From: Gammaproteobacteria bacterium UBA2965
GTDB lineage: Bacteria > Pseudomonadota > Gammaproteobacteria > Pseudomonadales > Azotimanducaceae
Assembly: GCA_002348385.1 (NCBI GenBank)
Contig: DEBD01000037.1
Location: forward strand, 1 to 33,007
Direction of reading: 5' to 3'
Length of the DNA: 33,007 nt
How positions within the stretch are numbered: the first letter of the stretch is position 1; each line of letters starts with the position of its first letter. The notes beneath the pieces were generated by a model that made no database searches, was not told where the DNA came from, and saw only the letters and a program-made list of their open reading frames with translations. This document shows positions 7,397 through 15,742 of this stretch, in pieces. A program made the position numbers and the translations under genes.

Positions 7397-8173
7397 ATGG
7401 AACTACAAGGCAAGCGAATCATCGTAACCGGTTCGGCTCGGGGTATGGGTGCGGCAACCGTGCGAACTTACGCTGCAGCAGGTGCCAACGTTTACGCCAT
7501 GGACCTCAACGACGCCGAAGGCGCCGAGGTTGCCGCGGCGGCCGCCAAAGCCGGCCCTGGCACCGTGGAGTACCTGCATGTCGATGTAGCTGATCGAGCC
7601 AGCGTGGAGGCCGCATTTCAGCAGGCCGTCAACAGCCTTGGCGGTTTGGACGCGCTTGCGCACCCGGCGGCTATTCATCAGGCCGCGAATCCCACTGATG
7701 TCACGGTGGAACAATGGGAGGCGGTCTTCTCGGTGAACGTCACCGGCACCATGCTGACCAATCAGATCGCCCACCAGCATATGAAGCCATGCGGCGGCGG
7801 ATCAATCATTAATTTCGGCTCAATTTCCGGGCAAAGGCCGGAGCCCAGCGCAGCCGCGTACTCCGCCACCAAGGGCGCCGTGCATTCGTGGACGCGCTGC
7901 GCCGCCGGCGAGTGGGGCGCGGATAACGTTCGCGTTAACGCCATTCTTCCCGCCATGGCCACTCCCATGTACCGGCAGGCCCGTGCGGAGATGTCAGAGG
8001 AAGCCGCCACCATCGCCTATTGGCGCAACGAATATACGATCTCGCTGGGCCAGGCGTACGGCGACCCCGACGAAGACCTGGGGCCGGTCATGGTGTTCTT
8101 CGCATCGGATGCGTCCCGGTTCATCACCGGCCAGCTGATCCCAGTGGACGGCGGACAGGGCAACGTGCGCTGA
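7397..8173 (+). CDS. Short-chain dehydrogenase/reductase (classical SDR)
   Basis: 258 residues with the classical SDR order. The nucleotide-binding TGSARGMG is at 11-18, the adenine-ring DVAD near 63-66, the catalytic Ser in NFGSISG (139-145), and Tyr155 and Lys159 in AAYSATKGAV; a C-terminal GQLIPVDGGQG closes the fold. The usual NNAG stabilising motif is replaced by HPAA at 89-92, which is uncommon. Asp36 after the second strand (AMDLND) suggests NAD rather than NADP. It most likely interconverts a secondary alcohol and a ketone. It is divergent from the Baeyer-Villiger monooxygenase gene and converges on the P450 gene, so it fits the oxygenase cluster. The substrate is not known. Confidence 0.93.
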   Translation: MELQGKRIIVTGSARGMGAATVRTYAAAGANVYAMDLNDAEGAEVAAAAAKAGPGTVEYLHVDVADRASVEAAFQQAVNSLGGLDALAHPAAIHQAANPTDVTVEQWEAVFSVNVTGTMLTNQIAHQHMKPCGGGSIINFGSISGQRPEPSAAAYSATKGAVHSWTRCAAGEWGADNVRVNAILPAMATPMYRQARAEMSEEAATIAYWRNEYTISLGQAYGDPDEDLGPVMVFFASDASRFITGQLIPVDGGQGNVR

Positions 8174-8178
8174 TAGAC

Positions 8179-8198
8179 CGCCGCGACGCTAGGCGGCG
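8179..8198. terminator. GC hairpin at the convergent SDR/P450 ends
   Basis: CGCCGC (8179-8184) pairs with GCGGCG (8193-8198) around an 8-nt loop and spans the P450 stop codon. It may slow or end transcription from both sides. There is no T-tract, so a factor-independent terminator is not established. Confidence 0.35.
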
Positions 8199-9469
8199 TA
8201 TCGCACCGGCATGGTCTTGATGCTATTGAGAAAGTTGGTTCGCATCCGAGTGACCGGCCCCGTCACCTGCAAAGTCGGATATCTGGCCAGCACCCCCTCC
8301 AGCAGAACGCGCAGCTGTATCTCCGCCAGCCGCCAACCCAGACACAGGTGCTGGCCGTAGCCGAACGACAGGTGGCGTGGGCCCTCGCGACTGACGTCAA
8401 AAGTGAAGGGATCAGCCCACTTCTCCTCGTCTCGATTGGCGGACATGTACCACATGGCCACCTTGTCGCCCGCCCTGATGGTGACGTCGCGCAGCGCGTA
8501 GTCCTGCAACGCGGTGCGGCGCATGTAGATTACGGGATGCACCCAGCGAATGATCTCATCCACCGCATTGGGTATCAGACCCGGGTCATCGAGCAGCTTC
8601 TGGCGCTGCTCCGGATGCTGACACAGCGCTAACAGGCCGCCTGAGATAGAGTTGCGGGTGGTCTCATTGCCGGCCACCACCAGCAGAACGAACGCCGACA
8701 GGTAGTCGGCAACGCTCATGGGCTCCCCATCCACCTCAGTGTTTACCAGCATGCTAATCAGGTCGGTTCGTGGTTCCGCTTTGCGCGCCTCATAGAGCTG
8801 CATGGCGTAAGCGGCAAGCTCCATGAATGCGCCCATGGTCTGCTCCCGGGACACGTTGATCTCAGGGTCATCGCCGCCAATCATCACGTTGGACCACTCG
8901 AACAGCTTGTAGCGGTCGGCCTGCGGCACGTCGAACAGCTCTGCCAGCATCTGAATGGGTAGCTCGGCTGCCACGTCGGCAACGAAGTCGCTCTCTGCGC
9001 TGCCCATCTTGCCGACCTCATCGAGCAGTACATCCGCTCGATCTCGGATCCGTGCGATCAATGCATCCAACCGCTGCGGCGTGAACCCCGGCGCCACCTG
9101 CCGCCGATGCTTGTTGTGCTCCGGCGGATCCATGCTGATCATGCTTCGGCCACCTTCAAAGTCTGCCAGCTCCGCCGGGCCCTCGACCTCTGCGCGGGTG
9201 AGGTTGCGCCGATTGGCGATCATTTCCGGCGTGGGCAGAGTGATCCCCCCGTGCTTGCCGTCTGAACTGAAGAGGTGGGGCAGCTTGGAGATGGTCTCGA
9301 TGTCGTCGTACTTGGTGATGGCCCAGAAACCTTTTCCTCCCCATGGCTCGGGGCAGAAAGCCAACGGCTCTTCGGCGCGCATGCGCGAGAAGATGTCGTG
9401 GGCCACGCTGGGGTTCTGGAACGTCTCTTCGTCAGACAAGGCCAGACGATCTGCTTTGGAGATGGGCAT
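8189..9469 (-). CDS. Cytochrome P450
   Basis: 426 residues, typical of soluble bacterial class I P450s. Signatures are SMDPPEHNKHRRQVAPGFTP (C-helix, near 112-131), the I-helix oxygen-activating AGNETT at 266-271, the K-helix E305-x-x-R308 and the haem loop FGYGQHLCLG, with the thiolate ligand at Cys376. The overall pattern (PPEHNKHR, GNETTRNSISGGLLAL) resembles P450s acting on steroid side chains, terpenoids or alkyl chains such as the CYP125/CYP142 types, but the subfamily cannot be fixed by eye. No ferredoxin or ferredoxin reductase gene is in the window, so electrons must come from partners encoded elsewhere. It is divergent from the Rieske oxygenase gene. Confidence 0.95.
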   Translation of the reverse strand: MPISKADRLALSDEETFQNPSVAHDIFSRMRAEEPLAFCPEPWGGKGFWAITKYDDIETISKLPHLFSSDGKHGGITLPTPEMIANRRNLTRAEVEGPAELADFEGGRSMISMDPPEHNKHRRQVAPGFTPQRLDALIARIRDRADVLLDEVGKMGSAESDFVADVAAELPIQMLAELFDVPQADRYKLFEWSNVMIGGDDPEINVSREQTMGAFMELAAYAMQLYEARKAEPRTDLISMLVNTEVDGEPMSVADYLSAFVLLVVAGNETTRNSISGGLLALCQHPEQRQKLLDDPGLIPNAVDEIIRWVHPVIYMRRTALQDYALRDVTIRAGDKVAMWYMSANRDEEKWADPFTFDVSREGPRHLSFGYGQHLCLGWRLAEIQLRVLLEGVLARYPTLQVTGPVTRMRTNFLNSIKTMPVRYAA

Positions 9470-9603
9470 GCGGCATGCTCACGATTTGAGGAGGCGTTCA
9501 ATTCTGCGACAGATCGCGTCATACACCAAATCGCGCGGAGTCCCCACGGCCACATGCCAATTCCGCTGGCGCGCGGTGGTCGTTTGCGCTGACAGTTCGC
9601 GTG

Positions 9604-9632
9604 TATAATTCCAGCAATCGACTCAAGGGAGG
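9604..9632 (+). promoter_or_regulatory. -10 box and ribosome site of the Rieske oxygenase gene
   Basis: A perfect TATAAT lies at 9604-9609 within the 171-bp gap between the divergent P450 and Rieske genes. The best -35 candidate, GTTTGC 16 nt upstream, is weak, which would fit an activator-dependent promoter. AAGGGAGG at 9625-9632 is a strong ribosome site 8 nt before the ATG at 9641. Confidence 0.5.
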
Positions 9633-9640
9633 CGAGCATC

Positions 9641-10822
9641 ATGTCCAAAGCAGAACTCATCGCGGTTGCCAAAGACCGTCTGGAACATTATCGAGCAGGC
9701 ACCATGGCTTTAGGTGACGACGTCTTTCGCGTGCCGGCCAGCGACTACTTTGACGAAGATCGATTCCGCCTGGAGGTGGAGCGCATTTTCCACCGCCTGC
9801 CGCTGCTTCTGGCCCCCTCGGCCGAGCTCCCCAACCCGGGTGATTACAAGGCTATGACTGTGTGCGGCACGCCGGTGCTGCTGGTGCGCGATACCGCGGG
9901 CGAGCTACGCGGCTACTACAACAGCTGCAGCCACCGCGGCACCTGGTTGACGGCGGAAGGTACGGGCAACGTTTCGCGGCTCGCGTGTCCCTACCACGGC
10001 TGGACTTATGATCTGCAAGGCAACCTCACGGCCATCGTCTCCGAGGGCAACTTCGGCGACATCGACAAGTCTCAGTATGGCCTCGTGAGCTTGCCTGTTA
10101 CCGAAAGGGCCGGGCTCATCTGGTGCACGTTGAACCCGGATTCAAACGTGGACTTCGATGCGTTTCTCTCCGGCTACGACGACCTACTCGCCAATTTCGG
10201 CTTCGAGTCGTGGCATCTGTTCGAGTCGCGCACCCTGCGCGGACCCAACTGGAAGATCGCCTACGACGGCTATCTCGACTTCTACCACGTGCCGGTGCTG
10301 CACCGGACAACGTTCCCCAACATTCCCTCCAACAAAGGCAACTACTACGCCTGGGGCCCACACCAGCGATTAGTGTTTCCCGACGTCGGTCTGGATGAAG
10401 CGGCCGCCACGCCCGAAGCGCAATGGAGCAATGAATTCCTGCTAGACGGCGTGTGGACGGTATTTCCGCACATTTCCATCGCGTCCTTCGATGGCGGGGG
10501 CCGCGGCGTAATGCTCTCTCAGCTGTTTCCCGGCGCCACCCCGGGAGAGTCGTTCACCACCCAGTACTATCTGATGGAAAACCAGCCCACCGACGAGCAG
10601 CGCGAGAAGGCCCACGAGCAGTTCGCGCTATTGAAGTACGTGGTGGAGACGGAGGATTACGAGACGGGGCTGCGGCAGCAACGGGCACTGGAATCCGGCG
10701 CGCGCGATCACGTGCTGTTTGGTCGCAATGAGAGCGGCGGCGGCTGCTTTCACAGTTGGGTGAAAGACATTATCGAAGCCGACGATCAGCAGTTGCCCGG
10801 GTTGTTCCAAACCAGGCCTTGA
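9641..10822 (+). CDS. Rieske non-haem iron oxygenase, alpha subunit
   Basis: 393 residues in two domains. The N-terminal Rieske [2Fe-2S] site has C96-S-H98-RG and C116-PY-H119-GW, with the usual 17-residue spacing between pairs. The catalytic domain carries D213-FY-H216-VPVL-H221, matching the DxxHxxxxH pattern: bridging Asp plus two iron-binding His. Such enzymes dihydroxylate aromatics, demethylate or hydroxylate alicyclic and quaternary-amine substrates. No beta subunit, ferredoxin or reductase gene is adjacent, so it probably uses a separately encoded reductase, as many alpha-only (alpha3) members do. Its own promoter and strong ribosome site are visible. Its setting among a P450, a BVMO and a SDR points to catabolism of a hydrophobic compound, which is inferred. 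Confidence 0.94.
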   Translation: MSKAELIAVAKDRLEHYRAGTMALGDDVFRVPASDYFDEDRFRLEVERIFHRLPLLLAPSAELPNPGDYKAMTVCGTPVLLVRDTAGELRGYYNSCSHRGTWLTAEGTGNVSRLACPYHGWTYDLQGNLTAIVSEGNFGDIDKSQYGLVSLPVTERAGLIWCTLNPDSNVDFDAFLSGYDDLLANFGFESWHLFESRTLRGPNWKIAYDGYLDFYHVPVLHRTTFPNIPSNKGNYYAWGPHQRLVFPDVGLDEAAATPEAQWSNEFLLDGVWTVFPHISIASFDGGGRGVMLSQLFPGATPGESFTTQYYLMENQPTDEQREKAHEQFALLKYVVETEDYETGLRQQRALESGARDHVLFGRNESGGGCFHSWVKDIIEADDQQLPGLFQTRP

Positions 10823-10839
10823 TTCCCCTCCGCCGAGGC

Positions 10840-11040
10840 TCAACCCAGCCGATCGCCGAGTAACGTCAGCGGCTCCTGCCGCGCGTGCTCGGATTGCGGC
10901 GCGCGAAAGCGCTCGTCGTTGGTAAAGTCCTGTAATCCGTGACCGGCACCGTGGTAGCGGTGAAACTCTGCCCTCACGCCCGCCGCCTGTTGAGCGCGCA
11001 TGGGGTTGCCCCGCGCATTGAACAACGTCGACCCATACAC
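10840..11040 (-). pseudogene. C-terminal fragment of a dienelactone-hydrolase-type alpha/beta hydrolase
   Basis: The 66 codons read GVRAEFHRYHGAGHGLQDFTNDERF and onwards, the C-terminal end of a dienelactone-hydrolase-like alpha/beta hydrolase with the catalytic His in GAGHG. The nucleophile elbow and the preceding ~180 residues of a normal 240-280-residue enzyme are missing. The GTG start at 11040 is preceded by AAGGAGGT, which overlaps the stop codon of the acyl-CoA synthetase, so the fragment could still be translated. The likely history is an internal deletion that joined an intact ribosome site to the last quarter of the gene. It cannot be catalytically active alone. Confidence 0.7.
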
Positions 11041-11052
11041 TTTGAGACCTCC

Positions 11053-13182
11053 TTACAGCAGGCCAGCCGCCCGCGCCCATCGGTACTTCGCCCCCAGCAC
11101 GGCCACGGGCTTTTCCGCCGTGTATGGATAGGCCAGGATGTCACGGTCCATGAGGTACTCGCAGGCTTCCTCGATCTCCACGTCGCCTACCAGCGACGCC
11201 ACTACCGGCTTGTCGATGCCTTTGGCTCGAGCCTCGCCAACCGCCTCGCCCAACAACTGCGCAAACACCATGGGCGGTGTAATGATGGTGTGCCAATAGC
11301 CCAGTATCAGCGAGTGGATGCGGTCGTCATTCAACGCCAGGTCGATGGTGGCGCGGTAGGTGGTGGGTGGCTCGCCGCCGGTAATATCCACCGGGTTCCC
11401 GGACGCGCCGAACGGTGGAATATACTCCTTGAACGCGGCGTCCAGGTCATCAGGCATGGCCATCAAAGAGAGCCCGTTGTCCACGCAGGCGTCCGATATC
11501 AGCACCCCCGACCCGCCCGCACCAGTGAGCACCAGCACGTTTTCGCCTTTGGGCGCGGGCAGCGTCTGCAGTCCACGGGCATACTCCAACATGTCGTTCA
11601 ACGTATGTGCGCGGATAACGCCGCTCTGCTTCAATACTGCATCGTACACGCGGTCGTCGCCAGCCAGCGCCCCTGTGTGTGAGTTGGCCGCCCGGGCTCC
11701 CTGGCTGGTGCGACCGGCTTTCAGCACCACCACAGGCTTTTGCTTGGACACCCTGGAGGCCACCTCGGCAAAAGCCCGCCCATCCTTGAGGTCTTCCACG
11801 TGCATGGCGATCACCTGGGTGTTTGGGTCCTGCTCGAAGAATGTGAGCAGGTCGTCTTCGTCAATGTCCGACTTGTTGCCCAGCCCCACGATGGCTGACA
11901 CACCCATTTTTGCAGAGCGGGAAAATCCGACGATGGCCATGCCCACCCCGCCGCTCTGGGACGACAGCGCCACCTGGCCCTTTTCGTCGTAAGGCGTGCA
12001 GAAGGTGGCACACAGGTTCTTGTGCGTGTAGTAGTAGCCGTAGATGTTCGGTCCCATCAGCCGCACGTTGTTTTCCCGCGCGACCTGCACGATCTCGGCC
12101 TGCAGCTCGTGCTCGCCCACTTCAGCGAAACCCGAGGGAATCAGAATGGCACCGGGAACCTGCTTCTGACCGCACTCAGCAATAGCGCCCGCGACGAACT
12201 GGGCGGGAATACAGAAAATGGCAATGTCTACGTTGCCCGGGATCTCGGTGACACTCGGGTAACACTGGTGGCCCAGAATCTGATCTGCTTTGGGATGCAC
12301 CGGATAGATCGCACCCGGGTAGCCACCATCGATGAGATTCCTCATCACCGAGTTGCCGATTTTACCCTCGCCTTCAGACGCACCGATCACGGCCACCGCG
12401 TCCGGCTGCATGATCCGCGTCATCGCCGACAGGATCTCTTGCTGAGACGGCCGGTAGCGCTCCGGGTCCGGATCGAAGTCGCACAATATTCTGAGATCTA
12501 CCGCAGTCACCCCGTCTTCCGACGCCAGCACCGGATTCATGTCGAGCTCGCCGATCTCGGGAAAATCCGTGATCAGCGCGCCTACCCTCTCGATCAACGC
12601 CGCAACGGCTGCACGATCCACGGGCACGGACCCGCGCACACCGTCCAGGATGCTGGCGCCATTGATGTCATCGAGCATGGAAGCCGCTTCGTCACGGCCC
12701 GCAGGAGCCAACCGGAACGTCACGTCCTGCATGACTTCCACCAGCACGCCACCCAGCCCGAACGCCACCAGCTTGCCGAACACCGGATCGCTGACACCCC
12801 CCACGATGACTTCCTGGCCACCTTGAACCTGCTTTTGGACCAACACGCCCGCAATGTCGGCGCCGGCATCGAATGCCCGAGCATTCTCCATGACCTGCGC
12901 AAAACCGACAGCCACCTGGTCCCCATTGCCAATGTTGGTCAGCACTCCGCCGGCATCGGTCTTGTGGAGGATGGCCTCGGACTCGACCTTGAGCACCACC
13001 GGGTAGCCCATGCCATCAGCCAGCGCGACGGCGTCTTCCACCTTGCGGGCAACGCCAGACGGCGGAACCGGAATGGCGTAGGCGCCGGCGATGGTTTTCG
13101 CCTCGTCGGCAGTCAAAACGGTGCGGCCGTCCGCCTTGACGGCGTCCAGCACGGCGCGAACGGTGTCGGTATCAGGATTCAT
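11053..13182 (-). CDS. NDP-forming acyl-CoA synthetase, fused alpha/beta subunits
   Basis: 709 residues, the length of fused ADP-forming acetate/acyl-CoA ligases. The ATP-grasp (beta) part comes first, about 1-235, with GYPVVLKVESEAILHKTDAGGV near 59-80 and ELDMNPVLA near 212-220. It is followed by the CoA-binding Rossmann part (GASEGEGKIGNS from 267) and the succinyl-CoA-ligase-like part, which holds the likely phosphorylated His502 in SHTGALAG (501-508). The reaction is acid + CoA + ATP to acyl-CoA + ADP + Pi, or the reverse. The ATG at 13182 has GGGGAGG upstream. It may activate the acid produced by the oxygenases for beta-oxidation; the chain-length preference is not deducible. The beta-then-alpha order is one of the known arrangements. 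Confidence 0.94.
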   Translation of the reverse strand: MNPDTDTVRAVLDAVKADGRTVLTADEAKTIAGAYAIPVPPSGVARKVEDAVALADGMGYPVVLKVESEAILHKTDAGGVLTNIGNGDQVAVGFAQVMENARAFDAGADIAGVLVQKQVQGGQEVIVGGVSDPVFGKLVAFGLGGVLVEVMQDVTFRLAPAGRDEAASMLDDINGASILDGVRGSVPVDRAAVAALIERVGALITDFPEIGELDMNPVLASEDGVTAVDLRILCDFDPDPERYRPSQQEILSAMTRIMQPDAVAVIGASEGEGKIGNSVMRNLIDGGYPGAIYPVHPKADQILGHQCYPSVTEIPGNVDIAIFCIPAQFVAGAIAECGQKQVPGAILIPSGFAEVGEHELQAEIVQVARENNVRLMGPNIYGYYYTHKNLCATFCTPYDEKGQVALSSQSGGVGMAIVGFSRSAKMGVSAIVGLGNKSDIDEDDLLTFFEQDPNTQVIAMHVEDLKDGRAFAEVASRVSKQKPVVVLKAGRTSQGARAANSHTGALAGDDRVYDAVLKQSGVIRAHTLNDMLEYARGLQTLPAPKGENVLVLTGAGGSGVLISDACVDNGLSLMAMPDDLDAAFKEYIPPFGASGNPVDITGGEPPTTYRATIDLALNDDRIHSLILGYWHTIITPPMVFAQLLGEAVGEARAKGIDKPVVASLVGDVEIEEACEYLMDRDILAYPYTAEKPVAVLGAKYRWARAAGLL

Positions 13183-13284
13183 GTGGTGGCCTCCCCAGCA
13201 ACAAGCAGAACTCCTAGCGCTAGAGATTACCGGGTTCCACCCTACGCGACGAGGGCGACGATCTACCGGAATCTTGCGCCCGAA

Positions 13285-14697
13285 TCAGAATTCCTGGGCG
13301 AACGTTTCCATGGACTTGGGCGCGTTCTCATCGTAAGCCACAGGCCGCTTGAGCCGTGCCGTCTGCGTGCCAAGAAACGCGCGAATCCAGAAGAATCCGG
13401 CGATCCCCAGCAACACGTTACACACTGCCGTGGCCAGAAAAATCCCCACGTAACCCATCAGCTGCTCCAGCAGGAGGGCCAGGGGGATGTACACGACGAT
13501 CATCCGACCCACCGACAATACCAGCGGCTGTATGGGTTTCCCCAGCGCAATAAACGTGGCGCTGGCCACCTGACCCACGCCCATGAAACCGTAAGTGACG
13601 GTCACAATGATAAGGAACAGATAGGAAGCCTCGATCACCCCGGGGTCATCGGTGATCAGTCCCACGATAGCCCGCCCGAACAGAAACAGCAGCAGGGCAG
13701 CCAACACTGCCCACGCATGGGAGAAACGATATGCCAGCGACTGAGCTCGGTATATGCGCTCGGGCAGTCCAGCGCCCCAGTTCTGCCCGGCGAACGGGCC
13801 CGTGCTACCGGCCACCGCACCGATGAGCATGGTCGCCAGCATCTCGATGCGTGAGGCGACCCCGAAGCCCGCCACCACCGCGTCGCCATGGCGCGCCAAC
13901 AGGGCGATGGTGACTGCCAACGACACCGGACCAACCAGGTTCGACACCATGGAGGGCACGCCTATTTTCAGCACCTCACGCCAGGACTCCATGCGTTCCG
14001 AAAAGGCCGGCGAGTCGGTTAGCAGCAAACCCATCCGCAGCATCAGCACCATGGTGATGAAAAAGATCAGCAGCCGGGAGGCTCCAAACGCCCAGGCGAC
14101 GCCCTGCAAGCCGATCCCTTCGTTGATGCCGGGAATACCGAATATCAGCGCGGGGGCTATGATCACCTGTAATCCGGCTCCAGCAGCAAGCAGCACCGCT
14201 GGTGCGCGCGCGTTGCCCACGGCGCGCATCATCCCAGTAGCCACCATCGGTATGGAAAACAGGGGCAGCCCCCAGATCCATACCTCCATATAGGCCACCG
14301 TCAGATCGAACACGTCGTCCTCGGCGCCCAACAGGGCTACGAGTGGCTCCATGAACACATAAGCCACCACACAGCAGCCCATCACCAGCACGGTACACAG
14401 CAGCAACGCATCCGTGGATACCCGCGACACACGGCGCATGTCCCCCGCCCCCATGGCTCGCGCGCTGATGGACGCGGCACCGATACCTAGGCCCGTAGCA
14501 ATGGTGACCATGGCGATCATCAGCGGAAACGCAAAACTCACCGCCGCCAGTTCGGGCGCACCGATCCAGCCCACGTAGATGGTATCGATCATGGATGCCA
14601 CGATCATGGCCGAAGAGCCGAGAAACATGGGCACCGACAACTGCACGAGATGGCGGCCTATGTCACCTTCGGTAAGATTTACTGTGTGGTCCGCCAC
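13285..14697 (-). CDS. MATE family efflux transporter
   Basis: 470 residues with 12 predicted membrane segments. The N-terminus NLTEGDIGRHLVQLSVPMF is typical of bacterial MATE (NorM/DinF-related) exporters, as are the segments GTGMMRAVGNARAPAVL and, in the second half, VVAGFGVASRIEMLATM and GPFAGQNWGAGLPERI. These proteins export cationic or amphipathic compounds with a Na+ or H+ gradient. The start is taken as GTG 14697, immediately ahead of the family N-terminus; its ribosome site is poor. It is 102 bp upstream of the acyl-CoA synthetase gene and may share its transcript. Export of a toxic intermediate of the catabolic cluster is a reasonable guess only. Confidence 0.93.
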   Translation of the reverse strand: MADHTVNLTEGDIGRHLVQLSVPMFLGSSAMIVASMIDTIYVGWIGAPELAAVSFAFPLMIAMVTIATGLGIGAASISARAMGAGDMRRVSRVSTDALLLCTVLVMGCCVVAYVFMEPLVALLGAEDDVFDLTVAYMEVWIWGLPLFSIPMVATGMMRAVGNARAPAVLLAAGAGLQVIIAPALIFGIPGINEGIGLQGVAWAFGASRLLIFFITMVLMLRMGLLLTDSPAFSERMESWREVLKIGVPSMVSNLVGPVSLAVTIALLARHGDAVVAGFGVASRIEMLATMLIGAVAGSTGPFAGQNWGAGLPERIYRAQSLAYRFSHAWAVLAALLLFLFGRAIVGLITDDPGVIEASYLFLIIVTVTYGFMGVGQVASATFIALGKPIQPLVLSVGRMIVVYIPLALLLEQLMGYVGIFLATAVCNVLLGIAGFFWIRAFLGTQTARLKRPVAYDENAPKSMETFAQEF

Positions 14698-14958
14698 CGG
14701 TCAGAGCACCATCTCTGCGATGAACGGAAACGATCCGATTAGCGCTTGATCACGCTTGAACTTGCTGGTTGGCAAAACTAGGGTTTCTCGCACGGACCAA
14801 CATCCAGGTCTGCAATGCGCACGGACTACCCACTCCCGCTCCACTAAACCGCAATGATACCCCAATGACCCTATACGCTGCGGTTGGGTACCATTCAGGC
14901 ACAGGTATCGAGTTGAGACAGCCAACATGAGCCCAGTGGGACATCTCGCGACCAGGGC

Positions 14959-15153
14959 TTGCACGGCATCATCCGCAGCGCGTGGCGATTCGCCGGGGAG
15001 ATGCGTGAAATTGCCACCAACTACTCATCCGTCTCGCTTCCCGACGGCTTCCACGAAGGCGCCGCGAAACGCCAGGAACGCATGGCAGGCTTCAAAAACA
15101 AGCCACCGGCCAAAATCGACCCCGTGATCGAAGCACTGCTCAACCATCCATGA
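14959..15153 (+). pseudogene. Unidentified protein fragment, C-terminal end
   Basis: A 64-codon plus-strand frame, open upstream to a TGA at 14914, encodes GIIRSAWRFAGEM, then a segment ending KNKPPAKIDPVIEALLNHP. Codon choice looks coding, but there is no good ribosome site: the TTG at 14959 is unsupported, and an ATG at 15001 directly abuts GGGGAG. Its stop overlaps the 3' end of the VOC gene on the other strand by 14 nt. I do not recognise the family. It may be the surviving C-terminus of a deleted enzyme; a chance ORF is the alternative. The ~230 bp between it and the MATE start hold no other recognisable gene. Confidence 0.3.
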
Positions 15154-15661
15154 TCAGCGGGTCAGAAAGGTCCACTCCAGCAGCAGCCGCTTCATGCAGC
15201 GCAGGCACCCGCATGCCTGGCCCCAACTCAACCAGCTCGATGGTCTTGCCATCCGGGTCGCGCATGACGCAGAACTTGGAACCTGCGATCTGACCTTCCT
15301 CGGCAACCAGCGGCTCGGTATGAAAATCGATTCCGGCGGCCGTTAGACGCTGATACACGTCGTCGAGGTCCTCCACCGCGAAGCAGGTGTACACATAACC
15401 CACGTCGTCCTGACGCATCTCCATGGGCTTGCGCGTGGGTTCGAACTCCAGCAGCTCGATGGCGAAGTCGCCCACCGGCAGCAGCGCTGCACGGTGGATA
15501 TGGGGCGGCAGCCGAAGCACCCGCTCGCCGGAAGGGCCCGAAACCTCCAACGCCACGCCGGGTTTGAGACCGAACACCTTGCTGTACCATTCCACAGCCT
15601 GCTCGAGATTCGAAACGGTAATACCCACGTGGTGGAAGGTGACTGGAACTGGAAGCGACAT
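15140..15661 (-). CDS. VOC (glyoxalase/bleomycin-resistance) family protein
   Basis: 173 residues with two beta-alpha-beta-beta-beta modules. The first begins FHHVGITVSNLEQAVEWYSKVFGL (His10/His11 as candidate metal ligand). The second module contains YVYTCFAVEDLDDVYQRL and ends with KFCVMRDPDGKTIELVEL, in which Glu142 is a candidate metal ligand. VOC proteins are metal-dependent isomerases, epimerases, dioxygenases or binding proteins. The pattern with DPDGKTIELVE resembles methylmalonyl-CoA epimerase/glyoxalase I relatives, but the reaction cannot be assigned. The ATG at 15661 has an AAAGAGGG site upstream. It is divergent from the first MelB-type transporter gene. Confidence 0.88.
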   Translation of the reverse strand: MSLPVPVTFHHVGITVSNLEQAVEWYSKVFGLKPGVALEVSGPSGERVLRLPPHIHRAALLPVGDFAIELLEFEPTRKPMEMRQDDVGYVYTCFAVEDLDDVYQRLTAAGIDFHTEPLVAEEGQIAGSKFCVMRDPDGKTIELVELGPGMRVPALHEAAAAGVDLSDPLIMDG

Positions 15662-15742
15662 GGCAAATACCCTCTTTGCAACACATTTGAGATCGGATTC
15701 CTGAGCAAGTACCGTACTCTAATAAGGATTGCCAGGTAAGCC

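Noticed and set aside
12022..13854. 610-codon plus-strand frame opposite the acyl-CoA synthetase and the MATE gene
   Set aside because: It is antisense to two clearly conserved genes, and its protein is rich in His, Arg and Gln, as expected for a mirror frame of GC-rich coding DNA.
14701..14964. Minus-strand 87-codon frame upstream of the MATE gene
   Set aside because: No ribosome site, irregular composition rich in Cys, Arg and Trp, no family resemblance; it is probably just the leader region of the MATE gene.
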